NCBI RefSeq assembly: GCF_030347395.1
Contig: NZ_CP128170.1
Location: forward strand, 1,984,001-2,048,000
DNA from: Microbacterium sp. ET2
GTDB lineage: Bacteria > Actinomycetota > Actinomycetes > Actinomycetales > Microbacteriaceae
Length of the DNA stretch: 64,000 nucleotides
Direction: 5' to 3'
How positions within the stretch are numbered: position 1 is the first letter of the stretch; each line of letters starts with the position of its first letter. This document shows, in pieces, positions 17,715-26,543 of this stretch. Position numbers and translations under genes: made by a program. The notes under the pieces are model-generated. The model had not been told where the DNA came from and ran no database searches. It worked only from the letters and a program-made list of their open reading frames with translations.

Positions 17715-18434
17715 TCATCCTCCGAATCGTTCGGTGCGCACGCGCGCCGGATCGTGGCCGGCGGCGACCATCGCGTCGGCAGCGGCCTCGACGAAGCGCG
17801 TCGGTCCGCAGATGAAGGTGAGCGGATGCCGCGCCGGCGGCCACGTCGCCGCGGCGACCCGATCGGGTGTCAACCGGCCGACGGGTTCGGGCCAGCCCTC
17901 GGGGGCGGCGCGGGTGTAGGCCCACGTCAGGTCGACGGAGCGGCCGGCCAGGTCGAGGATCTCGTCGCGGTAGAGCGCATCGTCGGGCGTGCGCACCGAG
18001 TAGAGCAGACGGAAGGGTGCCGCGCTTCCCGCCCGATCGTGCGCGCGCGCCATCGCGAGCAGGGGGACGATCCCCGACCCGCCCGCGATGAGCTGCACGG
18101 GGTCGGTGTCGGATTCATGCCACACGAAGTATGCGCCGAGCGGGCCCTTCACCTCGAGCATGTCGTCGACCTCGGCGACCTCGACGAGGTAGGGTGAGAC
18201 CTCTCCGTCGGGCACGGTGTCGACGGCGAGTTCGACGCGTTCACCCGGCCCGGATGAGGCGATCGAGTACGAACGCTCGGCCTGGTAGCCGTCTTCCGCG
18301 GTGAGGCGGACGTCGAGGTGCTGGCCGGGGTCGTTCCCCGGCCAGCCGGGCACGTCGAGGGTGAGGACGCGGGCGTGGCTCGTGGTCGGCCGGACCGCAG
18401 CGATACGTGCGGGCAGCCACCCGGTCGTCCTCAC
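17715..18434 (-). CDS. FAD/NAD(P)-binding ferredoxin-reductase-like oxidoreductase
   Basis: The 239-residue protein has an N-terminal FAD barrel with RSYSIASS (near 55) and a C-terminal NAD(P) domain with LIAGGSGIVPLLAM (near 118) and FICGPTRFVEAAAD (near 205), ending RTERFGG. No 2Fe-2S domain is attached. It likely passes electrons between NAD(P)H and the molybdopterin protein encoded upstream, whose stop overlaps its GTG start. Confidence 0.88.
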   Translation of the reverse strand: MRTTGWLPARIAAVRPTTSHARVLTLDVPGWPGNDPGQHLDVRLTAEDGYQAERSYSIASSGPGERVELAVDTVPDGEVSPYLVEVAEVDDMLEVKGPLGAYFVWHESDTDPVQLIAGGSGIVPLLAMARAHDRAGSAAPFRLLYSVRTPDDALYRDEILDLAGRSVDLTWAYTRAAPEGWPEPVGRLTPDRVAAATWPPARHPLTFICGPTRFVEAAADAMVAAGHDPARVRTERFGG

Positions 18435-19024
18435 CAGTACCGCTCCTCCAGCCAGGGGTCACCGCGCAGGTGGTAGCCGTTCTGCTCCCAGAACCCAGGA
18501 TCGTCGTGCTGCTGCATGACGAGCCCCCGCACCCACTTCGCGCTCTTCCAGAAGTACAGGTGCGGCACGAGGAGGCGGGCCGGGCCCCCGTGCTCGGGGT
18601 CGAGCGGCTCCCCGTCGAACTCGTACGCGATCCAGGCTCTGCCCCCGAGAAGGTCGTCGAGCGGAACGTTCGTGGTGTACCCGCCGTACGAGTGCGCCAT
18701 GACGTAGTCGAAGCTCGTCTCGACGTCGTCGAACAGGGTGTCCAGCGCCACGCCCCGCCACGAGGTGCCGAGCTTGGACCAGCGCGTGACGCAGTGGATG
18801 TCGGTCGACACCTCCTCCGACGGGAGGGCGGTGAACTCGTCCCAGCTCCACCGCGCCGTCTCACCGGTCTCGGTGCGGATCGAGAACGACCATTCCGACA
18901 GCGGGATGCGCGGCGTCGGACCGGCGGAGAGGACGGGGAAGTCGGTGGTGAGGTACTGGCCGGGCGGGAGGTCCGGTTCGGCCTCACGCCGACGGGAGCC
19001 GAATCCTCGGGTGAAGGATGCCAT
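18431..19024 (-). CDS. Sulfite oxidase-like molybdopterin-dependent oxidoreductase
   Basis: The 197-residue protein carries a single oxidoreductase molybdopterin-binding domain. The molybdenum-ligating cysteine lies in DIHCVTRWSKLGTSW near residue 78, and MAHSYGGYTTNVPLDD and GPARLLVPHLYFWKSAKWV follow, as in small MsrP/YedY-type proteins. There is no Tat signal, so it acts in the cytoplasm, unlike MsrP. With the flavin reductase and zinc-ribbon genes it forms a three-gene redox unit of unknown substrate. Confidence 0.88.
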   Translation of the reverse strand: MASFTRGFGSRRREAEPDLPPGQYLTTDFPVLSAGPTPRIPLSEWSFSIRTETGETARWSWDEFTALPSEEVSTDIHCVTRWSKLGTSWRGVALDTLFDDVETSFDYVMAHSYGGYTTNVPLDDLLGGRAWIAYEFDGEPLDPEHGGPARLLVPHLYFWKSAKWVRGLVMQQHDDPGFWEQNGYHLRGDPWLEERYW

Positions 19025-19129
19025 CGGAACCTGCTTTCGCGGGGGTGGTGCCGAATCTGGGAGTGACGCTCTGCCGCGAGCCTAGGGCGCGCGCCGCCCC
19101 TGCTCAACCCGTTCCCCGCTCCCCTTTCC

Positions 19130-19193
19130 CCACTCGATGTCGGGTTTCGCAGCATCCCGGGTCTTCGAACCTGCGAAACCCCGACATCAGTGG
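19130..19193. repeat. Long imperfect palindrome, probable terminator or REP-like element
   Basis: GATGTCGGGTTTCGCAG at 19136-19152 pairs with CTGCGAAACCCCGACATC at 19171-19188 with one bulged base; outer CCACT and AGTGG extend the stem. The 18-base loop holds CCCGGG and TTCGAA. It sits between the end of the sigma factor gene and the start of the molybdopterin gene, both on the minus strand. Confidence 0.8.
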
Positions 19194-19240
19194 CGACGGC
19201 GACGGCGGTGTGCGTCGAGGGCGGGCCTTGAGCAGGGGAG

Positions 19241-20476
19241 TCACCCGCCGAGCGCGGCGGCCTTCGCTCGCAGCACGCCGGCCTCCCGCTCGTTGCCGGT
19301 GAGGGCTGCGGCGGCCGAGAGCTCGGCGCGAGCCTCGTCCGCGCGGCCGAGCTTCGCCAGCAGCTCCCCCCTCACGCTGGGGATGAGGTGCGAGCCGCGC
19401 AGCGCGCCCTGCGCGGCGAGTCGGTCGACCATCGCCAGCGCCGTCCCCGGCCCGACGGCCATCGAGAGGGCGACGGCGTGATTCAGCTCGACGACCGGGC
19501 TCGGCGAGATGCGGCCCAGCGCCTCGTAGAGCACGACGATCTCGTCCCAGTCGGTGTCGGCGAAGTCCCGCGCCGTCGCGTGCTGTTCGGCGATCGCCGC
19601 CTGCAGCGCGTACGACCCGCGGCCATGTCCGACCGCGTCGGCCCGCGCGAGCGCCGCGCGGCCTCGCTCGATCTGCGCCCTGTCCCATCGGCTGCGGTCC
19701 TGATCCGCCAGCAGCACCGGTTCACCCACGGCGTCCGTCCGTGCCCCGAACCGTGAGGCCTGCAGCTCCATCAGCGCGAGGAGCGCCCACGCGTCGGGCT
19801 CCCGCGGCAGCAGCGCGACGATGATCCGCCCGAGCCGGAGCGCCTCCTCCGCGAGGTCGGTCCTCACCCATCGATCTCCGCTCGTCGCGGCGTACCCCTC
19901 GGTGAAGACGAGGTACACCACGCTCAGCACGGTCTGCAGCCGCGCCGGCCACTCCGGCGGATCCGGCGTCTCGAAGGGCACCTTCGCCGCGTGCAGGGTC
20001 TTCTTCGCCCGCGTGATGCGCGCCTGCACCGTCGGGACGGGCACCAGCAGCATCCGGGCGATCTCCGACGTGGTGAGACCACCGACCACGCGCAGGGTCA
20101 AGGCGACCTGCGACTCGCGCGACAGCGCGGGGTGGCAGGCGGTGAACACGAGGCGCAGCACGTCGTCGTCGATCGGCTCCCAGGCGTCCTCGGTCGCTTC
20201 CGAGAGATCGTGGGCCATCGCGCGATGCCGATCGTCGAGCGCCGAGCGGCGGCGCCACGCATCCACGGCGCGACGCTTCGCCACCGCCGTGAGCCATGCG
20301 CCCGGGTTGGCGGGCACGCCGTGCTCGCGCCACGAGCTCAGGGCCTCGACGACCGCTTCCTGCGCGACATCCTCCGCGAGGACGACGTCACCGGTCGCCT
20401 TCGCCACACCCGCGACGATGCGCGCACCCTCCATGCGCCATACGGCATCGAGCACCCGCCGCGGGTCGGCGCTCAT
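19241..20476 (-). CDS. ECF42-type RNA polymerase sigma factor
   Basis: The 411-residue protein has sigma region 2 (AEDVAQEAVVEALSSW, PGAWLTAVAKRRAVD) and region 4 (LTTSEIARMLLVPVPTVQAR) in the first 170 residues. A long helical C-terminal extension (DUF6596/TPR-like, about 180-411) includes LVFTEGYAATSGD, which is diagnostic of the ECF42 group. In this group the extension replaces a classical anti-sigma factor. The ATG overlaps the YCII gene stop in ATGA, the usual ECF42 arrangement. A matching promoter lies upstream of the YCII gene. Confidence 0.9.
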   Translation of the reverse strand: MSADPRRVLDAVWRMEGARIVAGVAKATGDVVLAEDVAQEAVVEALSSWREHGVPANPGAWLTAVAKRRAVDAWRRRSALDDRHRAMAHDLSEATEDAWEPIDDDVLRLVFTACHPALSRESQVALTLRVVGGLTTSEIARMLLVPVPTVQARITRAKKTLHAAKVPFETPDPPEWPARLQTVLSVVYLVFTEGYAATSGDRWVRTDLAEEALRLGRIIVALLPREPDAWALLALMELQASRFGARTDAVGEPVLLADQDRSRWDRAQIERGRAALARADAVGHGRGSYALQAAIAEQHATARDFADTDWDEIVVLYEALGRISPSPVVELNHAVALSMAVGPGTALAMVDRLAAQGALRGSHLIPSVRGELLAKLGRADEARAELSAAAALTGNEREAGVLRAKAAALGG

Positions 20477-20895
20477 TCGGTGCCGAGCTCCTCGCGCCAG
20501 CCCTTCTCCTTCTGGATGTACTCGTTGTCCGAGTAGTCCGCGAAGTCGGACTCGTCGGTCATCCGGCGCACCTCGATCTTGTTGCCGGGCCCGAGCGGCG
20601 CCTTCTTCGCCCACTCGACCGCCTCTTCCTGCGACCCGACCTGGATGGTCCAGAAGCCGTTGAACAGTTCGTGCACCTCCCCGTAGGGGCCGTCGGTGAC
20701 GATCGGCGCCTCGGCGGTGAACTCCACCACCGATCCCTGGGCGGCATCGGTCAGCCCGTCGCCGCCGAGGAGGACACCCGCCTTCATCATCGACTCGTTG
20801 TAGGCGCCCATCGCGTTGATGATCGCCTCGAAGTCCATGTCTTCGTAGTTCTCCACCGAATCGCTGTTGCGCATGATGAGCATGTACTTGGGCAT
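20473..20895 (-). CDS. YCII-related (DGPF) domain protein
   Basis: The 140-residue protein is a single YCII/DGPF domain. It starts MPKYMLIMRNSDSVENYED, has the signature IVTDGPYGEVHELFNGFW near residue 70, and a helical acidic tail. DGPF proteins are co-encoded with ECF42 sigma factors and are usually their main targets; their biochemical role is unsettled. A GGAG site precedes the ATG. It is translationally coupled to the sigma factor gene. Confidence 0.88.
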   Translation of the reverse strand: MPKYMLIMRNSDSVENYEDMDFEAIINAMGAYNESMMKAGVLLGGDGLTDAAQGSVVEFTAEAPIVTDGPYGEVHELFNGFWTIQVGSQEEAVEWAKKAPLGPGNKIEVRRMTDESDFADYSDNEYIQKEKGWREELGTE

Positions 20896-20939
20896 CTGAT
20901 TCTCCGTTTCGTTCGGGGAGGAAGGGCCCTCCCACTATC

Positions 20940-20968
20940 GCGTCGAATCGGCGCGGACGAAATCGACA
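20940..20968 (-). promoter_or_regulatory. Candidate ECF42 promoter of the YCII-sigma operon
   Basis: On the minus strand TGTCGA (20963-20968) is followed after 17 bases by CGACGC (20940-20945). This matches the reported ECF42 pattern of TGTCGA at -35 and CGA(C/T)-like at -10. It lies 45 bp ahead of the YCII start, as expected for an autoregulated sigma factor. Confidence 0.55.
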
Positions 20969-20987
20969 TCGCCGCGAAAAAGGTTCC

Positions 20988-21018
20988 GGATGCCGCGACG
21001 CGGCGAGCCGCGGCATCC
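20988..21018. repeat. Perfect 10-bp inverted repeat between divergent genes
   Basis: GGATGCCGCG (20988-20997) and CGCGGCATCC (21009-21018) are exact reverse complements with an 11-base spacer. The element lies between the divergent YCII and DUF4239 starts, upstream of the candidate sigma promoter. It may be an operator or simply a hairpin. Confidence 0.45.
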
Positions 21019-21060
21019 ACTTACCTTCGAACGAAGCCGCCTGCGGGCACAATGCCATTC

Positions 21061-21848
21061 ATGTGGCTCTACCAGCTGCCGGTCGGGGTCGCGCTGCCCG
21101 GTTTCGTCATCCTGTTCGTCGCCGCGTCGCTGCTGATCGTCATCGCGCTGCGCCGTTGGGTGCCGGGCGAGAAGAAGCAGATGCGGGAGTGGGACCGGAT
21201 CCTCGCCTACGTGATGGCGACCTTCGGCGTCCTCTACGGCGTCACGCTCGCGCTCATCGCCGCCGCCTCGTACGAGAACTATCGCGGCGTCGAGGAGATC
21301 GTGATGGACGAGGCATCGGCCGTCGCTGTGCTCTATCGCGACACGGCCGGATTCCCAGAGCCCGAGCGCGGAGAGCCCAGGCGCTGCTCGTCTCCTACGT
21401 CGACCACGTCCGAGAGGTGGACTGGGCGGCGCAGCGGGCGGGGCAGATCCCCTCGCAGTCCGTGGCGGAGGTCGCCGCGATCGAGGAGGTCCTCTTCTCC
21501 TTTGAGCCGGAGGGTGAGGGGCAGGCGAACGTCCACGCGGCGGCGATCTGGTCGTTCAACGAGTTCATGTCGGCGCGGAGCGCCCGGATCGGCGTGATCG
21601 GGCTGGAGCTGCCCGGCATCCTGTGGTTCGTCCTGTACTCGGGTGCGGCCATCACGGCGGTGCTGATCGGAATGATCCAGATGGGACGGCTGCGGACCCA
21701 CCTCGTCATGGCAGCGGTGCTGGCCTCGTACGTCGCGATCGTCATCTTCACGATCGCGAGCTTCGATCACCCCTACATGGGTCCGGTCGCGGTCGACACC
21801 GAGTACTTCGAGGAGGTGCAGGAGTGGCTCTTCGACCGCGCGGATTGA
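21061..21848 (+). pseudogene. DUF4239 membrane protein, broken by a -1 frameshift
   Basis: Residues 1-100 read well from ATG 21061 with two membrane segments (GFVILFVAASLLIVIAL; ILAYVMATFGVLYGVTLALI). The frame then fails at GAGCCCAG (21373-21380). Inserting one T to give GAGCTCCAG restores FPEPERGELQALLVSYV and the rest, including two more membrane segments (GILWFVLYSGAAITAVLIG; HLVMAAVLASYVAIVIFTI), about 262 residues in all. The repair matches the family's usual FP-PER-ELR pattern. An in-frame ATG at 21052 would add three residues. The break may be a sequencing error. Confidence 0.8.
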
Positions 21849-21930
21849 TCGCTTCTGCACCCGTCGTCGATCGCCGCACTGTTGTGGCCCGCTCTGTTGT
21901 GTCCGGCTCGTTCTGCGACATGCTGACGTG

Positions 21931-22552
21931 ATGAGCGAGGATGCCCTGGCCCACACCCGTGACGGTGCCGTCGAGAAATCCGTCGACACGCTGATCGATC
22001 AGGTGAAGGCCGCGCGGCACACGCTGCAGCGCCGCGCGAACGCCGAGACGATCGGACTGTACTGGCAGATCGGGGCGACGATCCTCGCGCAGGAGAGCGC
22101 CGCGGAAGACCAGGATGCCGCGCTCGACGCGCTTGCAACGGGGCTCCGTCGCACGTACCCCACCATGGCGAGCTTCTCGGTCGAGAGCCTCCGCTGGATG
22201 CGCGACTTCGCCGCCTGGTGGCCCGCACGCGGCGGCATCGTCCAGCAGCCGGTCGGTCAGCTGCCATGGGGTCACGTCGTCGAGTTGCTCACCCGCCTGG
22301 AGGACCAGGGGCTTCGCGAGTGGTACGCCGGGAAGGCCGTGCAGCACACCTGGAGCCGGGCCGATCTCGTCGACCACATCGACGCCGGGCGCCACGCGCA
22401 CGATACCGAAGCCCCGCAGAACTTCGCCACCGCGCTGCGGCGCGCCGACTCCGCGCTCGCCGAGCAGCCTCAGCGCCGATCCCGACACCGTCGGCTTCCT
22501 CGCCGTGGGAATCGACCTCGATCGCGCGGCGCGCGGCGCCTCGGCCGAGTGA
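21931..22552 (+). pseudogene. DUF1016 N-terminal domain protein, frameshifted and truncated
   Basis: The N-terminal helical domain of YhcG-like (DUF1016) proteins is clear: GLYWQIGATILAQE, SFSVESLRWMRDF and QLPWGHVVELLTRLED. One extra C in CAGCCTC (22465-22471) breaks the frame; removing it restores SALAEQLSADPDTVGFLAVG, which aligns with the usual end of the N-terminal domain. The frame then stops at 22552, so the C-terminal PD-(D/E)XK-like nuclease domain is absent. This is probably a decayed gene with a sequencing error on top. Confidence 0.7.
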
Positions 22553-22555
22553 CCT

Positions 22556-23404
22556 TCAGTCGCCGACGCGCCCGGTGAAGGCGTCCATCGACGAGTAGAC
22601 GCGGAAGACCCGGCCCGCGACGGCGTCCCAGGCCCGCGTCGGCAGTACACCGCGTAGTGCCATCGCGAGCTTCACCGTCCACGGGCGCAGGACCATCGGT
22701 GCTCCTCGCACCATGCCGCGCCAGGCCGCCGCGGTCGCCTGCTCGGGCGTCATGACCGGGGTCAGGAGCGGCCCGCGGGCCCCGGCGAACATTCCGGTCG
22801 AGACGTAGCTGGGGCAGAAGGTCGTCACCGCGATGTGGCGGTGGCCGGCGGCGGCGAGCTCCAACCGCACCGACTCGCTCCAGCCGATCATCGCCCACTT
22901 CGAGGCGGCGTAGACGCTCATGCGCGGGTTGGCGAGCGTTCCCGCGGCCGAGGCGATGTTGAGGATCCGCTTCGGGCGAGAGCGATCGGCGATCATGTGG
23001 GGGAGTACCTCGCGGGTGAGCCACATGGCCGCGAGGGTGTTGACCCGGAGCGTCGCCTCGATGTCGTTCACCGGGTCGTACTCCCAGAACGGCGCCCCGC
23101 GCACGATGCCGGCGTTGTTGATCAGGATGTCGGGTGCCCCGACCTCCTCCCGAAGACGTGAGACCCCGTCGCGGATCGATCCCGGGTGGGAGACGTCGAC
23201 GGCGTAGGCGCGCACCTCGACGCCGGAGCGGCGGAGGTCGGCGGCGAGCGTCGTCACCCTCTCCTCATCGACGTCCCACAGCGCCACAGCGCGGGCGCCG
23301 GCGGCGACCGCGCGCCGCGCGTACAGCTCGCCCATCCCCCGCGCCCCGCCGGTGATGAGCACGACGGCACCGGTCACCGGGTTCACTGCGTTGGTTCGCT
23401 TCAT
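22556..23404 (-). CDS. SDR family NAD(P)-dependent oxidoreductase
   Basis: The 282-residue enzyme is a classical short-chain dehydrogenase. It has the cofactor loop ITGGARGMGELYARR (near 16), ILINNAGIV (near 93), catalytic Ser in NIASAAG and YAASKWAMIGWS with the Tyr-Lys pair near 162. Asp in LWDVDEE after strand 2 favours NAD. GAGAGGA precedes the ATG. It is divergent from the IclR-type regulator with 105 bp between starts, so it probably belongs to the same regulon and may oxidise an alcohol or keto intermediate. Confidence 0.88.
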   Translation of the reverse strand: MKRTNAVNPVTGAVVLITGGARGMGELYARRAVAAGARAVALWDVDEERVTTLAADLRRSGVEVRAYAVDVSHPGSIRDGVSRLREEVGAPDILINNAGIVRGAPFWEYDPVNDIEATLRVNTLAAMWLTREVLPHMIADRSRPKRILNIASAAGTLANPRMSVYAASKWAMIGWSESVRLELAAAGHRHIAVTTFCPSYVSTGMFAGARGPLLTPVMTPEQATAAAWRGMVRGAPMVLRPWTVKLAMALRGVLPTRAWDAVAGRVFRVYSSMDAFTGRVGD

Positions 23405-23509
23405 CGCGTCCTCTCGTGGCCGAAAGCACAGACTCAGCCTCAGTTTCGCACGCGCCTCCCGATGACCTGGATAGGTGGAGGTTCCGCCTCTTGGACCTAA
23501 GTTCGATGG

Positions 23510-24280
23510 GTGGCGATCGATCGTGCGTCGGGACCCCGGCATCCCGTCAGTGCCGTCGACCACGCACTGCAGCTCCTCCTGCTGCTGCGGGAGACTCCCG
23601 ATCTCCGGGTCACCGACGCCGCTCGTTCTCTCGGCGTCTCGGCGTCCACGGCGCACCGCATCCTCAGCACCCTCGAGCATCGCGCCTTCGTCACCCAGGA
23701 CCGCATCACCCGGGCCTACCGGGCAGGCCCGGCCCTCATCGAGCTGGGATTCTCCAGTACCCGCGCGATCGATCTCCGTGAGGTGAGCGAGCCGCACCTC
23801 GCTGCGCTGACGGTTCGGCTCGGTGAGACCGTCAATCTGCTGGTCCTGCAGGGGAGCGATGTGAGGTTCGTCGCAGGCTTCGAGGCGGATCAGCGGGTAC
23901 GCACGCACGTGCTCACGGGCACGCTGCTCCCCGCCTACGCCACCTCGGGAGGCAAGGTCCTCCTGGCCGAGCTCCCCAAAGAAGAGCTGCGCGCGCTTTA
24001 TCCCCGTGGCCTCCGCCGCCTGACCCCGCGCACGCGCACCTTCACCCAACTCCTCAATGAGCTCGCGCTCGTCCTCATGCGGGGGTACGCCGTCAACCAG
24101 GAGGAGAGCGCCGAGGGTCTGAGCGCCGTCGCCGTTCCGCTGCGGGATCGCGCCGGAGTCACCATCGCGGCCGTGGCCATGTCGGCGCCGAGTGTGCGGC
24201 TCCAGCCGCGCCGGATCCGCGAGGTGACGATCGCCCTCCGGGAGTGCGCGACGGGGATCCGCGCCGACCTCATCCGGTGA
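23510..24280 (+). CDS. IclR family transcriptional regulator
   Basis: The 256-residue protein has a winged helix-turn-helix at residues 14-75 (HALQLLLLLRETPDLRVTDA, then GVSASTAHRILSTLEHRAF) and a C-terminal effector-binding domain (85-250) with VNLLVLQGSDVRFVAGFEA and AYATSGGKVLLAEL. IclR regulators of this type control aromatic or small-acid catabolism. Its position between the SDR gene and the catabolic operon, both with TTCCGC motifs upstream, marks it as the likely local regulator. It starts with GTG. Confidence 0.9.
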   Translation: MAIDRASGPRHPVSAVDHALQLLLLLRETPDLRVTDAARSLGVSASTAHRILSTLEHRAFVTQDRITRAYRAGPALIELGFSSTRAIDLREVSEPHLAALTVRLGETVNLLVLQGSDVRFVAGFEADQRVRTHVLTGTLLPAYATSGGKVLLAELPKEELRALYPRGLRRLTPRTRTFTQLLNELALVLMRGYAVNQEESAEGLSAVAVPLRDRAGVTIAAVAMSAPSVRLQPRRIREVTIALRECATGIRADLIR

Positions 24281-24296
24281 TCGCATCCCCCGGTGA

Positions 24297-24311
24297 TTCC
24301 GCGTGGCGGAA
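24297..24311. promoter_or_regulatory. Perfect palindrome, candidate IclR operator
   Basis: TTCCGC-GTG-GCGGAA is an exact 6-3-6 palindrome in the 129-bp gap before the catabolic operon. The half site TTCCGC recurs at about 23485, upstream of the IclR gene. Both facts fit binding by the neighbouring regulator. Confidence 0.5.
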
Positions 24312-24409
24312 AACCGAGCCTCGATCCCTTTACCGACGTCGACCTGTGTTGATTTGCTCGCTCACGATCCCGCCGCGACGCCGCGACGGGGACGAAGGGA
24401 TCCGACTCG

Positions 24410-25483
24410 ATGAAGATCGACGCCTTCTGCCACCTGCTGCCCGCCGCCTACGCCGAGCGGCTGTTCGCCATCACCGACAGCCCCGTCGCCCGCAACATCC
24501 AGAAGCGGGTGAGCGGCGTGCCCGCACTCGTCGACATGGGTGAACGCTTCCGGGTGATGGACGAGTTCGGGCCCGACTACCGGCAGATCATCAACACCGC
24601 CGCCCCGCCCCTCGACGACCTCGGGCCCGCCACCCGAACGGCCGAGCTGGCACGGATCGCCAACGACGGCATGGCGGAGCTGGTGGCGGACAACCCCGAC
24701 CGCTTCACCGGGTTCTGCGCCGCGGTGGCCCTGGATGACGTCGACAATGCGATCGCCGAAGCCGAGCGGGCCTTCGATGAACTGGGCGCCGTCGGTGTGC
24801 AGATCTACACCCACGTGCACGGCGGTCCGATGGATCAGGAGCGCTTCTTCCCGTTCTACGAGGCCGTCGCCCGTCGCGGCGACAAGATGATCCAGGTCCA
24901 CCCGTGCCGTGACTCCAGCTGGACGGATTACAAGACCGAGGAGCGCTCGAAGTTCGAGATCTGGTGGACGCTGGGATGGGAGTACGACCTCTCCGCGTTC
25001 ATGTCGCGACTGGTCTTCTCGGGTGTGTTCGAGCGTCTGCCCGACATCAAGATCCTCATCCATCACGGCGGGGCGATGATCCCCCACTTCGCCGGTCGCG
25101 TGGGACCGGGCTGGGACCAGCTGGGTACGCGCACACCCGCCGACCAGGCGGAGGACGTGCAGGGCTACCCCCTGACCCTGCGTCCCATCGAGTACTTCAA
25201 GAAGTTCTACGTCGACACCGCGTACTTCGGCGCCGGCGACTCGATGCGGACCGCGATCAAGTTCTTCGGCGTGGATCACACGCTCTTCGGATCGGACACC
25301 CCGTTCGACCCCGAGAAAGGTCCGGGGTACATCCGCGACACGCTCGCGAACCTGCAGGACATGGACATCCTCGACGACGCCGACCGCGAGCAGATCTACC
25401 ACGGCAACGTCACCGCACTCCTCGGCCTGGACGCGTCGTCCGGCATCCGTTCCCACTCTTTTGAATCCGAGGTCCTCTCATGA
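24410..25483 (+). CDS. Amidohydrolase family protein, ACMSD-like decarboxylase candidate
   Basis: The 357-residue protein belongs to the amidohydrolase-2 branch with aminocarboxymuconate-semialdehyde decarboxylase. It has DAFCHLLP at the N-terminus (in place of the usual HxH, only one His is seen there), VQIYTHVHGGPMDQERFF near 140, MIQVHPCRD near 163, ILIHHGGAMIPHFAGRV near 215 and LFGSDTPFD with the metal Asp near 293. Such enzymes are zinc-dependent C-C decarboxylases or hydrolases. It is first in the catabolic operon and its stop overlaps the next start (ATGA). Confidence 0.85.
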   Translation: MKIDAFCHLLPAAYAERLFAITDSPVARNIQKRVSGVPALVDMGERFRVMDEFGPDYRQIINTAAPPLDDLGPATRTAELARIANDGMAELVADNPDRFTGFCAAVALDDVDNAIAEAERAFDELGAVGVQIYTHVHGGPMDQERFFPFYEAVARRGDKMIQVHPCRDSSWTDYKTEERSKFEIWWTLGWEYDLSAFMSRLVFSGVFERLPDIKILIHHGGAMIPHFAGRVGPGWDQLGTRTPADQAEDVQGYPLTLRPIEYFKKFYVDTAYFGAGDSMRTAIKFFGVDHTLFGSDTPFDPEKGPGYIRDTLANLQDMDILDDADREQIYHGNVTALLGLDASSGIRSHSFESEVLS

Positions 25484-26504
25484 TCCGATCAACCCGCCGC
25501 GCGATAGCCGGCATCGCCGCCGCGACCCTCACCGTCCTCGCCCTGTCCGGATGCTCGGCACCCGCAGGGGAGTCGGGCGGCGCAGACGAGTCCGACGGCG
25601 GCGCGCCGGAGAAGTCGCAGCTGACAGTGGCGATCAACCCCTCCACCCAGTTCGCCCCGCTGTACTACGGCATCGAGCAGGGGATCTTCGAAGAGCACGG
25701 GCTCGAGCTCGAGATCACCCCGCAGACCGATATCGCCGCCATCGTCTCGGGACTCGCCAGCGGCACCTACGATGTGGGCTTCGCCACCGTCGTGCATGTG
25801 GTGACCGCGAACTCGAACGGCATCCCGATCCGTGCGATCTCGACCATCGAGGGTCAGATCCAAGAGGATGACGACGGCACGCTGACCATCGCCGCCGCTG
25901 ATTCCGGCATCACCGACTTCGCCGACCTCGAGGGCAAGCGAGTGGCGACCATCGGTCTGTCCTCTCACAACACCCTGACGATGTGGGGCTCGTCGATCGT
26001 GCCGGCGCGGACCCGACGAGCATCGAGTTGGTGCAGCTGCCCTTCGGACAGATGGCCGCCGCCCTCGACAGTGGTGACGTCGACGCCGCGATCATGCAGT
26101 GGCCGTTCGCGGCGGAGGCGCTCGCCGCCGGCGGCGTCGAGCTCGGGTACAACAACCGGGAACTGTTCGTCGATACGGCGACGACCCTGTTCAACACCTC
26201 GCAGTCCTTCATCGACCAGAACCCCAACACCGTCAGGGCCTTCGCCGACGCGATGGAGGAGTCGATCCTCGGTTCGACGGAGGACCCCGAGGCCGCGAAG
26301 GCCTCGCTGGTCGACGGGCTCGGCATCACGGCCGAGCAGGCGGAGAGTGCGCGCTGGAACGATGGTGGCGATCCGGCCCTGAACCTGACCGCTTTCGAGA
26401 CGGCGCGAGACCTGCTGGTGAAGTTCAGCACCGATCAGTCCGCGGCGACGGCACTGGAGAACCTCGACGTCTCCACCGTCGTCTGGCCGGGCGCGATCGA
26501 GTGA
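25480..26504 (+). pseudogene. ABC transporter substrate-binding lipoprotein, broken by a -1 frameshift
   Basis: The N-terminus is a lipoprotein signal (lipobox LSGC near residue 25) followed by an NMT1/TauA-type binding domain (TVAINPSTQFAPLYYGIEQG). The frame fails at the four-G run 25985-25988. With one more G it reads TLTMWGLVDRAGADPTSIEL and continues to AIE, about 341 residues. The restored protein is full length for the family that binds sulfonates, nitriles, thiamine precursors or aromatic acids. The matching permeases and ATPase follow at once, so a functional gene is expected and the break may be an error. Confidence 0.85.
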
Positions 26505-26543
26505 TCGCGCCCCCGCGGCGGCCCCCGAGGAAGGGATGAGGTG

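Noticed and set aside
1117..21018. Frequent GCATCC/GGATGC hexamers as a Chi-like or FtsK-orienting signal
   Set aside because: They occur on both strands inside codons with no orientation bias that I could judge by eye; a genome-wide skew count would be needed.
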